From Brevundimonas sp. UBA7506 (GTDB lineage: Bacteria > Pseudomonadota > Alphaproteobacteria > Caulobacterales > Caulobacteraceae): 64,000 bases of DNA. A program made the translations under genes and the position numbers. The notes beneath the pieces are model-generated. The model was not told the DNA's origin. It made no database searches and saw only the letters and a program-made list of their open reading frames with translations. Below, in pieces: positions 44,908 through 53,411 of the stretch. The stretch covers positions 1 through 64,000 of the forward strand of contig NZ_DLNQ01000007.1 of NCBI RefSeq assembly GCF_002479495.1, given 5' to 3'. Positions within the stretch are counted from its first letter, which is position 1, and each line of letters opens with the position of its first letter.

Positions 44908-46359
44908 TTGCCCGCCTCTCCACCCGTCATCCTGTGGTTCCGCCGCGACCTGCGGCTGGCCGACAATCCGGCCATGCACCACGCTCTTGCGACTGGGCGG
45001 CCGGTGTTGCCGCTCTATGTGCTGGACGAGCGGCTGGAGGGGCGCCTCATCGGCGCCGCCTCGCGCTGGTGGCTGGACAAGAGCTTGCGGGCGCTGGACG
45101 CGGATCTGAGGACGCGGGGCGGGCGGCTGATCCTGCGGCGCGGGGACGCCGAGGCCGAGCTGCGCCGCCTGATCGAGGAGACGGGCGCCGATCAGGTCTT
45201 CATGAACCGGCTGTTCGAGCCCGAGGCCTTCGCTCGCGACGCCGACATCGCTCATGACCTGAAGGCGGACGGGGGCGAGTGCCGGGGCTTCAACGCCAGC
45301 CTGATGTGTCGCCCGGGCGCGGTGCTGAACGGATCGGGCCAGCCCTACAAGGTGTTCACGCCCTTCTTGAAGGCGCTGCTGAGCGTCGCCGAGGCCCCGG
45401 CGGGACTGGAGGCGCCCGAGGCCATCGCGGTCCCGGATGGGGTGGTCAGCGAGACGGTGGAGGACTGGGGCCTGCATCCGACCCGGCCCGACTGGTCGAC
45501 GGATTTTGTCGGGATGCCGGGCGAGGCGGGGGCGAAGGCGGCGCTGGACGCCTTCGTCGCCGGAGGCCTGAAGACCTACGCCACCGATCGCGACCGGCCG
45601 GATCGGGCCGGGACCAGCGGCCTGTCGGCGCACCTGCATTGGGGCGAGATCGGCCCGTGGCGGGCGATTCAGACAACTCGCGCCGCCGCCGCCGAGGGCC
45701 GGGTCCCGGCGGCGGAGGCGGAGAAGTTTGTCGCCGAGATCGGGTGGCGCGAGTTCTCGGCCCATCTGCTGCACCACTTCCCCTATCTGCCTGAGCGGGC
45801 GTTTCGGCCCGAGTATGACGCCATGCCGTGGCGGGGCGATCCGGCGGGACTGGCGGCGTGGAAGGCGGGGCGGACGGGCTATCCCCTGGTCGACGCCGGG
45901 ATGCGCCAGCTATGGGCGACGGGGACCATGCACAACCGGGTGCGGATGGTGGTCGCCTCCTTCCTGATCAAGCACCTGCTGATCGACTGGCGCGAGGGCG
46001 AAGCCTGGTTCTGGGACTGCCTGACCGACGCGGATCTGGCCAGCAATGTGCAGAACTGGCAGTGGGTGGCCGGGTCAGGGGCGGACGCCGCTCCCTATTT
46101 CCGCATCTTTAATCCGGTTGCCCAAGGCGAGAAGTTCGATCCGACGGGGCGCTATGTGCGGCGTTGGGTTCCCGAGGTGGCGCGGCTGCCGGATCGCTGG
46201 CTGCACGCGCCGTGGACGGCGCCGCCTATGGTGCTGAGCGAGGCGGGGGTGAGGCTGGGCGCCACCTATCCCCGTCCCATCGTCGATCATGTCGAGGGCC
46301 GCGAGCGGGCCTTGGCGGCGTTGAAGACGGTCAGCGCCAGTCGCGGCGAGGGCGACTAG
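44908..46359 (+). CDS. phrB: Deoxyribodipyrimidine photolyase
   Basis: Light-driven repair of cyclobutane pyrimidine dimers with FAD. The 483-residue product has an N-terminal antenna domain ([18 protein letters not shown]). The FAD-binding domain carries [43 protein letters not shown], and [25 protein letters not shown] with the electron-transfer tryptophans. This pattern is class I CPD photolyase. The start is TTG (44908), behind CAGGACCG. Its last 4 bases overlap the convergent methyltransferase gene. Confidence 0.93.
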   Translation: MPASPPVILWFRRDLRLADNPAMHHALATGRPVLPLYVLDERLEGRLIGAASRWWLDKSLRALDADLRTRGGRLILRRGDAEAELRRLIEETGADQVFMNRLFEPEAFARDADIAHDLKADGGECRGFNASLMCRPGAVLNGSGQPYKVFTPFLKALLSVAEAPAGLEAPEAIAVPDGVVSETVEDWGLHPTRPDWSTDFVGMPGEAGAKAALDAFVAGGLKTYATDRDRPDRAGTSGLSAHLHWGEIGPWRAIQTTRAAAAEGRVPAAEAEKFVAEIGWREFSAHLLHHFPYLPERAFRPEYDAMPWRGDPAGLAAWKAGRTGYPLVDAGMRQLWATGTMHNRVRMVVASFLIKHLLIDWREGEAWFWDCLTDADLASNVQNWQWVAGSGADAAPYFRIFNPVAQGEKFDPTGRYVRRWVPEVARLPDRWLHAPWTAPPMVLSEAGVRLGATYPRPIVDHVEGRERALAALKTVSASRGEGD

Positions 46360-47012
46360 TCCAGCGACCAGACGCGCGAGCGTTTGACCTCCTGGTCCTC
46401 CAGCTCGCGGGTGGTGGGGACGGTGTACTCGGCCAGCAGGGTCAGGCCGGATTTCGGGAAATAGGTGCGGCCGGGGTCGCCGACGATGACGCGGGTTCCG
46501 TTGGCCTGCGCCTGTTTCAGCCAGGCCAGGACCGCCTCGGCCATGGGCTTTTCATAGAAGACGTCGCCGGCGCAGATCAGGTCGGCGGGCGGCGGCGGGG
46601 CGTCCAGCAGGTCAGCGTCGGTGAAGGCGATCTCGACGTTGTTGGAGCGGGCGTTGGCGGCGACGGCGGCGGCGCAGAAGGGGTCGATGTCGGCGGCCAG
46701 AACACTGGCGGCGCCCGCCTTCATCGCGGCGACGGCGACCAGGCCCGAGCCGGCAGCCAGATCGATGACCCGCTTGCCCGCGATCTGATCCGGGTGATCC
46801 AGCAGCCAGCGCGCCAGGGCCTGACCCCCGGCCCAGGCGAAGGCCCAGAAGGGCGGCGGCAGGCCCATGGCCCCCAGCTCTTCCTCGGTCAGGCGCCACA
46901 GGGGCGTGATCTCGTCCGCCAGCCACAGCGAAATCTCCGGCGCGTGCGGCACGGCCTGCAGCCGGGTGTTGGCGGCGATGAAGTCAGGGGCGTTGGCGGG
47001 CGTCAGGCGCAT
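46356..47012 (-). CDS. Class I SAM-dependent methyltransferase (ETFB-lysine/Nnt1-like)
   Basis: A 218-residue methyltransferase. Motif I is DLAAGSGLVAVAAMKAGAASVLAADIDP (about 77-104), followed by NVEIAFTDADLLD and DLICAGDVFYEKPMAEAVL (motif IV region). The N-terminus PEISLWLADEITPLW fits the Methyltransf_16/nicotinamide N-methyltransferase-like group, which includes electron-transfer flavoprotein beta lysine methyltransferases. The substrate is likely a protein lysine, but this is not certain. Convergent with phrB; the ends overlap by 4 bases. Confidence 0.85.
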   Translation of the reverse strand: MRLTPANAPDFIAANTRLQAVPHAPEISLWLADEITPLWRLTEEELGAMGLPPPFWAFAWAGGQALARWLLDHPDQIAGKRVIDLAAGSGLVAVAAMKAGAASVLAADIDPFCAAAVAANARSNNVEIAFTDADLLDAPPPPADLICAGDVFYEKPMAEAVLAWLKQAQANGTRVIVGDPGRTYFPKSGLTLLAEYTVPTTRELEDQEVKRSRVWSLD

Positions 47013-47071
47013 GAAGGGTGTCTAGGGCAGACAGGCTGGCGGCGCGAGTGCTTGGATAAAAATCATGCTGC

Positions 47072-47088
47072 CCTGACAAAAAGTCAGG
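47072..47088. promoter_or_regulatory. Candidate operator CCTGAC-N5-GTCAGG
   Basis: A perfect 6-bp inverted repeat with an AAAAA spacer, ending at the base where the TTGACA -35 element begins. Another GTCAGG half-site lies at 47131-47136, just before the first gene. Likely bound by the XRE regulator encoded in the same operon. Confidence 0.5.
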
Positions 47089-47116
47089 TTGACATGACAT
47101 AAGCAAGACGTAAGGT
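47089..47116 (+). promoter_or_regulatory. Candidate promoter of the membrane protein-XRE operon
   Basis: TTGACA (47089-47094) and TAAGGT (47111-47116) are separated by 16 bases in a locally A+T-rich region. The operator candidate at 47072-47088 abuts the -35 element. The first gene's ATG is about 30 bases downstream. Confidence 0.5.
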
Positions 47117-47146
47117 ATGACTTACATTCAGTCAGGAGCGCCTTCC

Positions 47147-47551
47147 ATGTTGACGCTGTCCAAACAGAACACCCCCGCCGGCCGCCGCTATGTGATCCGC
47201 ACCATGGCCTTCATGGGCGGCTATGTCGCGGTCATGCTGGCCACCATCGGCGGGGCCTTCGACACCATCCAGAACACCCCCGCCGCCTGGGCTCTGGCCC
47301 TGACAGTGGCGGCCCCGATCGCCGGTCAGATCTGGGCCACCCTGAGCTTCATGCGCGACAGCGACGAGTTCGTCCGCGCCGTGACGGCCAAGCAGTTCAT
47401 CGTCGCGGCGGGCGTGGCCATGGCGGCTTTCAGCGCCTGGGGCTTCGGCGAGAGCTTCGCCGGCGCGCCGCACGCCGAGGGCTGGCTGATCTATCCGCTG
47501 TTCTGGGCGGTGTTCGGCGTCGTCTCGCCCTTCATCCGGTCGTCGAACTGA
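47147..47551 (+). CDS. Small membrane protein co-transcribed with an XRE regulator
   Basis: A 134-residue protein with four hydrophobic helices (MAFMGGYVAVMLATIGGAF, AWALALTVAAPIAGQIWATL, FIVAAGVAMAAFSAWGFGE, GWLIYPLFWAVFGVV). I chose ATG 47147, with AGGAG eleven bases upstream, over the frame extending to 47117. Its stop overlaps the regulator ATG as TGATG. This pairing of a four-helix membrane protein with a short XRE regulator is common in bacteria, but I know no defined function. Confidence 0.75.
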   Translation: MLTLSKQNTPAGRRYVIRTMAFMGGYVAVMLATIGGAFDTIQNTPAAWALALTVAAPIAGQIWATLSFMRDSDEFVRAVTAKQFIVAAGVAMAAFSAWGFGESFAGAPHAEGWLIYPLFWAVFGVVSPFIRSSN

Positions 47552-47748
47552 TGAAGAACAAGCTGAAACTGCTGCGCGTCGAGCGCAACTGGACCCAGGA
47601 GCAGCTGGGTCAGGCGCTGGGGGTCTCGCGTCAGGCCGTCAACGCCCTGGAGACCGAGAAGCACGACCCCTCGCTGGACCTGGCCTACCGCATCGCCGCC
47701 CTGTTCGAACGGCCGGTGGAAGAGGTCTTCGAAAACCCCCACGCCTGA
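47551..47748 (+). CDS. Small XRE-family transcriptional regulator
   Basis: A 65-residue protein that is one Cro/C1-type helix-turn-helix. NWTQEQLGQALGVSRQAVNALETEKHDPSLDLAYRIAALF carries helices 2 and 3, and FERPVEEVFE ends it. Members of this minimal group (YgzD/YozG-like) lack any ligand domain and usually repress their own operon. The CCTGAC-N5-GTCAGG palindrome at the promoter is the likely target. Confidence 0.9.
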   Translation: MKNKLKLLRVERNWTQEQLGQALGVSRQAVNALETEKHDPSLDLAYRIAALFERPVEEVFENPHA

Positions 47749-47885
47749 CGTCTCTGTCAGTTTAACCTTACTTTTTCCGCCTCGTTTTTCCGCCGTCATT
47801 TCCGGATCCGTCCCGGAAAGCGACCTCGCACGCCCCGAACCCAGGGCGACGACGGCGGGTCCATCTCAAACCGAAAGGAAACGCC

Positions 47886-48812
47886 ATGTCCAAGATCTCC
47901 GCTCCCGCCAAGACCCTTCGCGCCTTCGCCCTGGCCGTCGCCGTCGGATGGGCCGCCGGGAGCATCTTCTCCCCGGCGCAGGCTGCCGAACCGACCCGCG
48001 TCGAGGCGCCCGCCTTCGCTTCGGACCGCCTGTCGATCGAGGTGATGGGGCAGGGGCCCGACGTCATCCTGATCCCCGGCTTCGCCTCGTCTCGCGACGT
48101 GTGGCGGCCGCTGGCCGAGCGCCTGTCGGCGACGCACCGGGTGCATCTGGTGCAACTGGCCGGGTTTGCGGGCGAGCCGTGGAGCCATGGCGACGGGGCC
48201 TTCGTCCAGCCGGCGGTGAATGATCTGGCTCGCTACGCCAAGACCTTGAACAAGCCTGCCGTCATCGGCCATTCCATGGGCGCCCTGACCGGGCTGATGC
48301 TGGCGCAGCAGCATCCCGAGGTCGTCGGCAGGCTGATGAGCGTCGACAGCCTGCCCTTCTTCAGCGCCCTCTACGGGCCGACCGCGACCGCCGAGACCGC
48401 CCGCCCCTTCGCCGAGCAGGCGGCGGCGGGCATCCTGAACGCCGACGCCGCCGGATACCGCGTCCAGCAAGAGCGTACGGCGGGCGGCATGATGCGCAAC
48501 GAAGCGGGGCGCGCCGCCATGGTCGAATGGTCTATGGCCTCGGACCGTCAGGCCATGGCCTCGGCCATCCGCGACGTCATGACCACCGACGCCCGCCTGG
48601 GACTGGCGGCCATGACCACGCCCGTCTGGGCCGTCTATGCGGCGGATGCGAATGGCGGCGTGCCGAGCGCCATGGCCGACGCCATGTGGAGCCGCGAATA
48701 CGCCGCCCTGTCGGGGGTGAAGCTGGTCCGGGTGGATGACAGCCGCCACTTCATCATGACGGACCAGCCCGAGCGGCTGGGCGTGCTGGTGGATGAGTTC
48801 CTGGCGGACTGA
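47886..48812 (+). CDS. Secreted alpha/beta hydrolase
   Basis: A 308-residue alpha/beta-hydrolase. It has a signal peptide (about 10-33, FALAVAVGWAAGSIFSPAQAA), an oxyanion segment LIPGFASSRDVW, a nucleophile elbow GHSMGALTG (Ser about 129) and a C-terminal RVDDSRHFIMTDQPE with the catalytic His. The acid is probably the Asp in VYAADANG. Lipase/esterase activity is likely, but the substrate is unknown. An inverted-repeat element begins 6 bases after the stop. Confidence 0.88.
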   Translation: MSKISAPAKTLRAFALAVAVGWAAGSIFSPAQAAEPTRVEAPAFASDRLSIEVMGQGPDVILIPGFASSRDVWRPLAERLSATHRVHLVQLAGFAGEPWSHGDGAFVQPAVNDLARYAKTLNKPAVIGHSMGALTGLMLAQQHPEVVGRLMSVDSLPFFSALYGPTATAETARPFAEQAAAGILNADAAGYRVQQERTAGGMMRNEAGRAAMVEWSMASDRQAMASAIRDVMTTDARLGLAAMTTPVWAVYAADANGGVPSAMADAMWSREYAALSGVKLVRVDDSRHFIMTDQPERLGVLVDEFLAD

Positions 48813-48817
48813 CCATA

Positions 48818-48945
48818 CCCGCTCATCCCCGCGGCGGGGATCCAGTGAGAGCCTCGCGCGCCGCCTGTGGATGAGCGCCGCCAGCTGTGATCGGTTACGC
48901 TTGTAGCCAAAGCACTGGGTCCCCGCCTCCGCAGGGATGAGCGGA
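48818..48945. repeat. Inverted-repeat element, CCGCTCATCCCCGCGG family, copy 2
   Basis: Arms CCGCTCATCCCCGCGG...GGATCCAGTG and CACTGGGTCCCCGCCTCCG...GGGATGAGCGG match the element at 7472-7605, with an unrelated centre. It separates the convergent alpha/beta hydrolase and DUF3298 genes. Confidence 0.8.
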
Positions 48946-48950
48946 CGAGA

Positions 48951-48977
48951 GGGGCGCGCCCGAATTCGGCGCGCCCC
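48951..48977 (-). terminator. Strong hairpin after the DUF3298 gene
   Basis: GGGGCGCGCC (48951-48960) pairs with GGCGCGCCCC (48968-48977) around CGAATTC. It lies 8 bases beyond the stop of the minus-strand DUF3298 gene. No T-run follows on that strand, so it may stabilise RNA rather than terminate. Confidence 0.5.
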
Positions 48978-48984
48978 CAGCCGC

Positions 48985-49827
48985 TTACTTCGGCCGCAGG
49001 TCGTTGGTGACGTCGCCGGTCTTCAGCGGCTTGCCGCCGAACTCCGACGCATAGGCCGGGGCCAGCAGGGTCTGGAAGGTCGAGGCGGGCAGGGTCAGGT
49101 AGTAGGCGCCTTCGACGTAGGGGCCGACCGCATAGGCGTCGAGCAGGAAGGTCAGGCCGCCGGCCTTGCCCGCCGTGTCGCCGGGAGCGAGAACGATGGC
49201 CAGGTCCTTCAGCTTGGGACAGGCCCAGGTGTCGCCGCCGACCTTGACCGGGGTGGCGCCGGGGCGGGCCTTCTTGGCGGTGTTGACGGCGTCGCACAGG
49301 GCGCGTTCCAGCGACGCCGTGTCGGCGCCCTTGGCGAAGAGGTCGGCGGGGGTGATGCGGCGCTTCTCGGTCTTGTCCCACAACAGGGCCGTGGCCACCG
49401 TGTTCGGGTGGGCGCCGCCGGAATAGTCGAAGTCGGTGCGCATGGCGCTGAACAGGCGGCCGGTCTGGACCGGATCGCCATAGACGATGGTCTTCTCATA
49501 GGGGCCCATGGCGCTTTCGCCGCCGGCCTCGGTGCGGTCGGCCTGGGCGCCCTCGGCGTACTTGGCCAGGTCGGCGACCTCCTGACGATAGAGGCTGGCG
49601 TAGAGCTCGGGCTGGGTCTTGATGGCCTCGGGCAGGGTCAGGCTGGTCTTGGCGTAGGGCGTCGCGCTCTCGTACTTCAGCGGGCCGTCGGCGGCGACGG
49701 CGGTCGCGGCCTTGGACGCCTCGGGCGCCTTCTGCTCGTTGCGCTGGCAGGCGGCCAGAGAGGCGCTCAGCGAGGCCGCGACGGCGACGGTGAGGAGAAG
49801 AATGCGAGCGGAACGCGAGGGGATCAT
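48985..49827 (-). CDS. DUF3298/DUF4163 domain lipoprotein
   Basis: A 280-residue envelope protein with a lipoprotein signal peptide ending in SLAAC (Cys about 27). A DUF4163-like N-terminal segment (YAKTSLTLPEAIKTQPELYASLYRQ) and a DUF3298 C-terminal domain with the hallmark YSGGAHPNTVATALLWDKTEKRRITPADLF (about 142-171) follow. This is the RsiV/PdaC-associated module. RsiV-type proteins bind lysozyme, but that role has not been shown for this group. Transcribed just downstream of ubiA. Confidence 0.88.
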   Translation of the reverse strand: MIPSRSARILLLTVAVAASLSASLAACQRNEQKAPEASKAATAVAADGPLKYESATPYAKTSLTLPEAIKTQPELYASLYRQEVADLAKYAEGAQADRTEAGGESAMGPYEKTIVYGDPVQTGRLFSAMRTDFDYSGGAHPNTVATALLWDKTEKRRITPADLFAKGADTASLERALCDAVNTAKKARPGATPVKVGGDTWACPKLKDLAIVLAPGDTAGKAGGLTFLLDAYAVGPYVEGAYYLTLPASTFQTLLAPAYASEFGGKPLKTGDVTNDLRPK

Positions 49828-49847
49828 GCCGGACTCCTAAGGCGAGA

Positions 49848-50840
49848 TCAGAAAGCTAGGCCGTTGAACGCGATGGCGGCCAGAAGGATCAACCCCGCCT
49901 CGCGATTTGATTTGAACAGGCGAAGGCAGAGGACGCCGTCCTCGGGTTTCAGCGTCTTGACCTGCCAGGCCAGATGCAGGGCGTAGGCGGCCAGACCGAC
50001 ATAGAAGATCGGGCCGAGGTTGGCGGCGAAACCGGCGGCGCCCGCCAGCAGGACGGCCAGGGCGTAGAAGACGGCCACGCCCGGCTTGACCTGCGCGCCG
50101 AGACGGCGGGCCGAGGACTTGATCCCGGCCATGGCGTCGTCCTCGATGTCCTGCAAGGCGTAAATGGTATCGTAGCCGAGGGTCCAGAACAGACCGCCTG
50201 CATAGAGCAGAAGGCTGGGCAGGGCCGGATCTTGAAGGCTTGGCAACCAGCCGTCGCTGCTGCTCCACAGCGTGAAGCCGATCAGTGCGGAGCCGCCGCT
50301 GGCCGCCGCATAGCCGATAGGGCCGCCGATGTTGAAGGTCAGTCCCAGCCAGGCCTGAGGCCACCAGGTGATGCGCTTCATGAAGGGATAGGCGCCGACC
50401 AGACCCAGCGACAGGACGCCGATTATGATCGCAGTCAGGTTCATCGTCAGCAGGATGCACAGGCTGATCAGGCTGAGGCCGGCGACGAAGGCCCAGGCCT
50501 GTTTGACGCTGATCTGGCCCGCCGGAATGGGGCGCAGGGCGGTGCGGGCGACCTGGGCGTCGAAGTCGCGGTCGACGATGTCGTTCACCGCGCAGCCGGC
50601 GCCGCGCATCAGGCAGGCCCCGATGGCGAAGCCGACGATCAGCCACAGCTCATAGCCGCCGAAGGGCCGGTCGTACTGGTTCAGCGCCAGCATGATGCCT
50701 TGCCAGCCGGGCAGCAGCAGCAGCCAGGTGCCGATGGGGCGGTCGAAGCGGCCCAGCTTCAGCCACGGCTTCAGCCCCTCGGGGGCGTAGCGGTCCACCC
50801 AGTTCTGGCGGGCGGCGTCGGGAAGCGGGGCTGTGCTCAT
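49848..50840 (-). CDS. ubiA: 4-hydroxybenzoate polyprenyltransferase
   Basis: Attaches the polyprenyl tail to 4-hydroxybenzoate in ubiquinone synthesis. The 330-residue product has about eight or nine membrane helices. The first aspartate-rich motif NDIVDRDFDAQ (86-96) and the second YALQDIEDDAMAG (about 223-235) bind the Mg-prenyl diphosphate. Length is slightly above the usual 290 at the N-terminus. The DUF3298 gene follows on the same strand. Confidence 0.95.
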   Translation of the reverse strand: MSTAPLPDAARQNWVDRYAPEGLKPWLKLGRFDRPIGTWLLLLPGWQGIMLALNQYDRPFGGYELWLIVGFAIGACLMRGAGCAVNDIVDRDFDAQVARTALRPIPAGQISVKQAWAFVAGLSLISLCILLTMNLTAIIIGVLSLGLVGAYPFMKRITWWPQAWLGLTFNIGGPIGYAAASGGSALIGFTLWSSSDGWLPSLQDPALPSLLLYAGGLFWTLGYDTIYALQDIEDDAMAGIKSSARRLGAQVKPGVAVFYALAVLLAGAAGFAANLGPIFYVGLAAYALHLAWQVKTLKPEDGVLCLRLFKSNREAGLILLAAIAFNGLAF

Positions 50841-50966
50841 GCAGGGGTCTTAGACCCTGAGGCGGTGGCGGGTGAAGACCTTGCGTCCGATCCGCGTGAT
50901 GCGAGGACGCTTGCGGGATGCGGTCAGGCTGCGTTTAGTGGCGCTTCAAACCGGAGGGAGCCGCCG

Positions 50967-51182
50967 ATGACTGAAGCGCCGATCAAGGGCCCCGCGTCCT
51001 ATTTCCCCTCCATCGAGAAGAAGTACGGGCGGCCCATCGCCGAGTGGAAGGCCGAGGTCCGCGCCCGCTATCCCGCCAAGCACATGGAGCTGGTGACCCT
51101 GCTTAAGGACGAGCACGACATGGGCCACGGCCACGCCAACGCCATTGTCGCGCACACCCTGGCGGAAGACGGGCTGAGATAG
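50967..51182 (+). CDS. DUF4287 domain protein
   Basis: A 71-residue protein consisting of one DUF4287 domain: PASYFPSIEKKYGRPIAEWKAEVRA, then KHMELVTLLKDEHDMGHGHANAIVAHTL. The ATG has GGAGGGAG upstream. Function is unknown; in other genomes the domain is fused to DUF5655. Confidence 0.88.
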   Translation: MTEAPIKGPASYFPSIEKKYGRPIAEWKAEVRARYPAKHMELVTLLKDEHDMGHGHANAIVAHTLAEDGLR

Positions 51183-51385
51183 ACGAGGCGGCCTAGGCAG
51201 AAGTCTGGAAACGGGCAAGGACTTGAGGTCTGCTCGCGACCCGTTGCGGACCTTCATCGGCGGCCTCAGCCAACCCAAAAGAGCGACTGAATAGGGCTCC
51301 GCGGCTCTTGGTGCGCAATCTGTCGGCTTGCAACTTCAAACAGCGCTCGAGCAGATGAGCCTCAGCGCCCGAGCGCGATCTCACG

Positions 51386-52051
51386 CTATCTTGCTTCTAA
51401 GCGACGCGCGACCACCTCCCGCATGATCCGGGCAAGGTGATCATTCCAAACATCGATCCGAGTTTCTGAACGCCCAACAGCATACAAGCGAACTTCCTGC
51501 TCGCCATTATACCAACTCAACGCCGTGGTTCGCTCGCCGTCACCGCCGATATAGTATCTGGCGAGAGCCTTTCCAGGACCGAAGTCAGCATTAACGGCTG
51601 AATCGGGAATTCTGACACGCACAGTTTGGGTAAGTGGTTGGCGGTAGTCGTTTTCCTGTATGTCGAGGACATAATCCCCGCATTCTGAAACAACTCTATA
51701 CCCATTTAAGCGTCCATCCGACCGAGCCACGCCCGAGGCTCCCTCTATAATCGTAGAGCAACCTTCCCTATTGAGTATTTGTGCAGAAGCAGCCGCTATA
51801 AATGTTTCTGGCGCGACCTGTCGAGCAGATTCCGCTTGCGCCGCCATGCTGTCCACATAAGCCTTGGCTGACGGGAGGTTGCGGTTAAGCGGGTTCGCTG
51901 GATCTCCTGCACGACGGCTCTCGATCTCTTGACTTTGATCCGCACGAGCGAACTTTTCTGATCGCTGCAGTTGATACGCGGACACAAGTTCCGTCGACTG
52001 CAACTGCGCAACAATTATTCCGACCATAGACCACAACAACATTCTCACCAC
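51386..52051 (-). CDS. Unrecognised exported protein, lower G+C
   Basis: A 221-residue product with a hydrophobic N-terminus (MVRMLLWSMVGIIVAQLQS) that may be a signal peptide. A helical region (SEKFARADQSQEIESRRAG, LPSAKAYVDSMAAQAESARQV) precedes a beta-rich C-terminus (GYRVVSECGDYVLDIQENDY, YYIGGDGERTTALSWYNGEQEVRLYAVG). No family recognised. It overlaps the next minus-strand gene (ending at 52045) by 7 bases. Codon use contains more A/T third positions than the flanks. The 203 bases between 51183 and 51385 hold no gene. Confidence 0.6.
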   Translation of the reverse strand: MVRMLLWSMVGIIVAQLQSTELVSAYQLQRSEKFARADQSQEIESRRAGDPANPLNRNLPSAKAYVDSMAAQAESARQVAPETFIAAASAQILNREGCSTIIEGASGVARSDGRLNGYRVVSECGDYVLDIQENDYRQPLTQTVRVRIPDSAVNADFGPGKALARYYIGGDGERTTALSWYNGEQEVRLYAVGRSETRIDVWNDHLARIMREVVARRLEAR

Positions 52052-52503
52052 TCCGAAAGATTGCAGTCAATTGCTTGTGTTACGAAGCATGGAGTGTAAC
52101 TGGACGCCCCTATATCCACGTAACCCCACCCCTCGGCACTGCACACCAAATCGATATAATCATAGAGTTCATGGTCTGGGCCGACGCCAGAGGTCACGTA
52201 ATGCTCGCCATCGACAGTCCAGCCTGAACTTCCGCAAAACTGGCACCCCGCGTATGATCTCCATGTCTTGCGCCAAGAATCGACAAATATTCGACTGGGG
52301 GCGCTCGCACCAAAAGTATGGACGGACTGAGTCTCCATTTGGACTTTATCGAAAGCGCCGATCAGCGTTGATCCCATCCAGGTCACGCTTTCATTGAACC
52401 CGCCACAGTTAGCACGGGAGAGTCCGGTAAGATTGAACGGGCCCGCAAGAGCAAACGTGGGAATACACCACGCTGCACACACCATTAAGCCAAATCGACC
52501 CAT
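52045..52503 (-). CDS. Unrecognised secreted cysteine-rich protein
   Basis: A 152-residue product with a signal peptide (MGRFGLMVCAAWCIPTFALA). The mature part is rich in Cys, Trp, Gly and Tyr: ANCGGFNESVTWMGSTL, SYAGCQFCGSSGWTVDGEHYVTSG, LVCSAEGWGYVDIGASSYTPCFVTQAIDC. Several cysteines could form disulphide bonds. I chose ATG 52503, behind a strong GGGGGAGG site. It overlaps the gene at 51386-52051 by 7 bases, so both are likely one operon. No homology recognised; lower G+C than the flanks suggests transfer. Confidence 0.65.
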   Translation of the reverse strand: MGRFGLMVCAAWCIPTFALAGPFNLTGLSRANCGGFNESVTWMGSTLIGAFDKVQMETQSVHTFGASAPSRIFVDSWRKTWRSYAGCQFCGSSGWTVDGEHYVTSGVGPDHELYDYIDLVCSAEGWGYVDIGASSYTPCFVTQAIDCNLSEW

Positions 52504-52756
52504 TGCCTCCCCCGTTGTTAATGCGAGTCGTTTGCATCTGAATAGCTCAGCATAACGCCGCAATCCAGCGCTCTTTCGGCGAAAATCGTCTTCCCTGACG
52601 CTCGGACTTAGGTCGAACCTTGGGTTCGGTCCGGTCCCGTGCCGGACTGTCCCGGCCGCCGGGCTTCCGCGCGTCTGCTTTCCGAGGCCGGATGGACGAC
52701 GGCGTGGTACGACGGCGCGTCGCTGAAGCTTGTCGGCGGCCGATCGGAGGCTGTTC

Positions 52757-53401
52757 ATGACGTTGCGTCCGCGCGGGGGCCGTCCGCCCATCATCCTGTA
52801 TCTGACCTGGCTGATCCTGATCGGGGCGGCGGTGGGCGGGTTTCTGAGAGAGGCGTTCAGCATCACCTTCGTCGCGGCGGGGACATTGCTGCTGTCGCTG
52901 GTTCCGGTCTGGGTGGGCGAGAAGGTGGGAGTGACCCTGCCGACCGCTTTCGTCAGCGCCATCGCCGCCTTCCTGTGCGCCACGCTGCTGCTGGGCGAGG
53001 TCGGGGACTTCTATGAGCGCTACTGGTGGTGGGATGTGGCGCTGCACGGCGGCTCGGCGGTGGCCTTTGGGCTGGTCGGGTCCTTGTTGATGCTGATGCT
53101 GGTCAAGGGGAACCGGCTGACGGCGGCGCCCTTCACCGTGGCCTTCTTCGCCTTCTGCTTCGCCGTCATGATCGGCGCGGTGTGGGAAATCTGGGAGTTC
53201 GCGCTGGACCAGTTGTTCGGCCTGAACACCCAGAAGTCCGGCCTGGTCGACACCATGTGGGACCTGATCGTGGACGCGGTCGGCGCACTGATCGGCGCGG
53301 GCGCGGGCTGGGCCTATCTCAAGGGACGTCAGAACGGGCCGCTGACCCAGGCCATCCACGCCTTTGTCGACAAGAACCGCCGCCTGTTCGGCGACGACTG
53401 A
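52757..53401 (+). CDS. Polytopic membrane protein of DUF2238/YjdF-like type
   Basis: A 214-residue protein with about six helices. WWWDVALHGGSAVAFGLVG, VWEIWEFALDQLFG and DTMWDLIVDAVGALIGAGAGW match the conserved His, Glu and Asp segments of DUF2238/YjdF-like proteins. Function is unknown. I chose ATG 52757, with CGGAGG six bases upstream. Convergent with ppk2, ending 10 bases from it. The family call is by motif resemblance. Confidence 0.7.
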   Translation: MTLRPRGGRPPIILYLTWLILIGAAVGGFLREAFSITFVAAGTLLLSLVPVWVGEKVGVTLPTAFVSAIAAFLCATLLLGEVGDFYERYWWWDVALHGGSAVAFGLVGSLLMLMLVKGNRLTAAPFTVAFFAFCFAVMIGAVWEIWEFALDQLFGLNTQKSGLVDTMWDLIVDAVGALIGAGAGWAYLKGRQNGPLTQAIHAFVDKNRRLFGDD

Positions 53402-53411
53402 GGCGTCAGGG

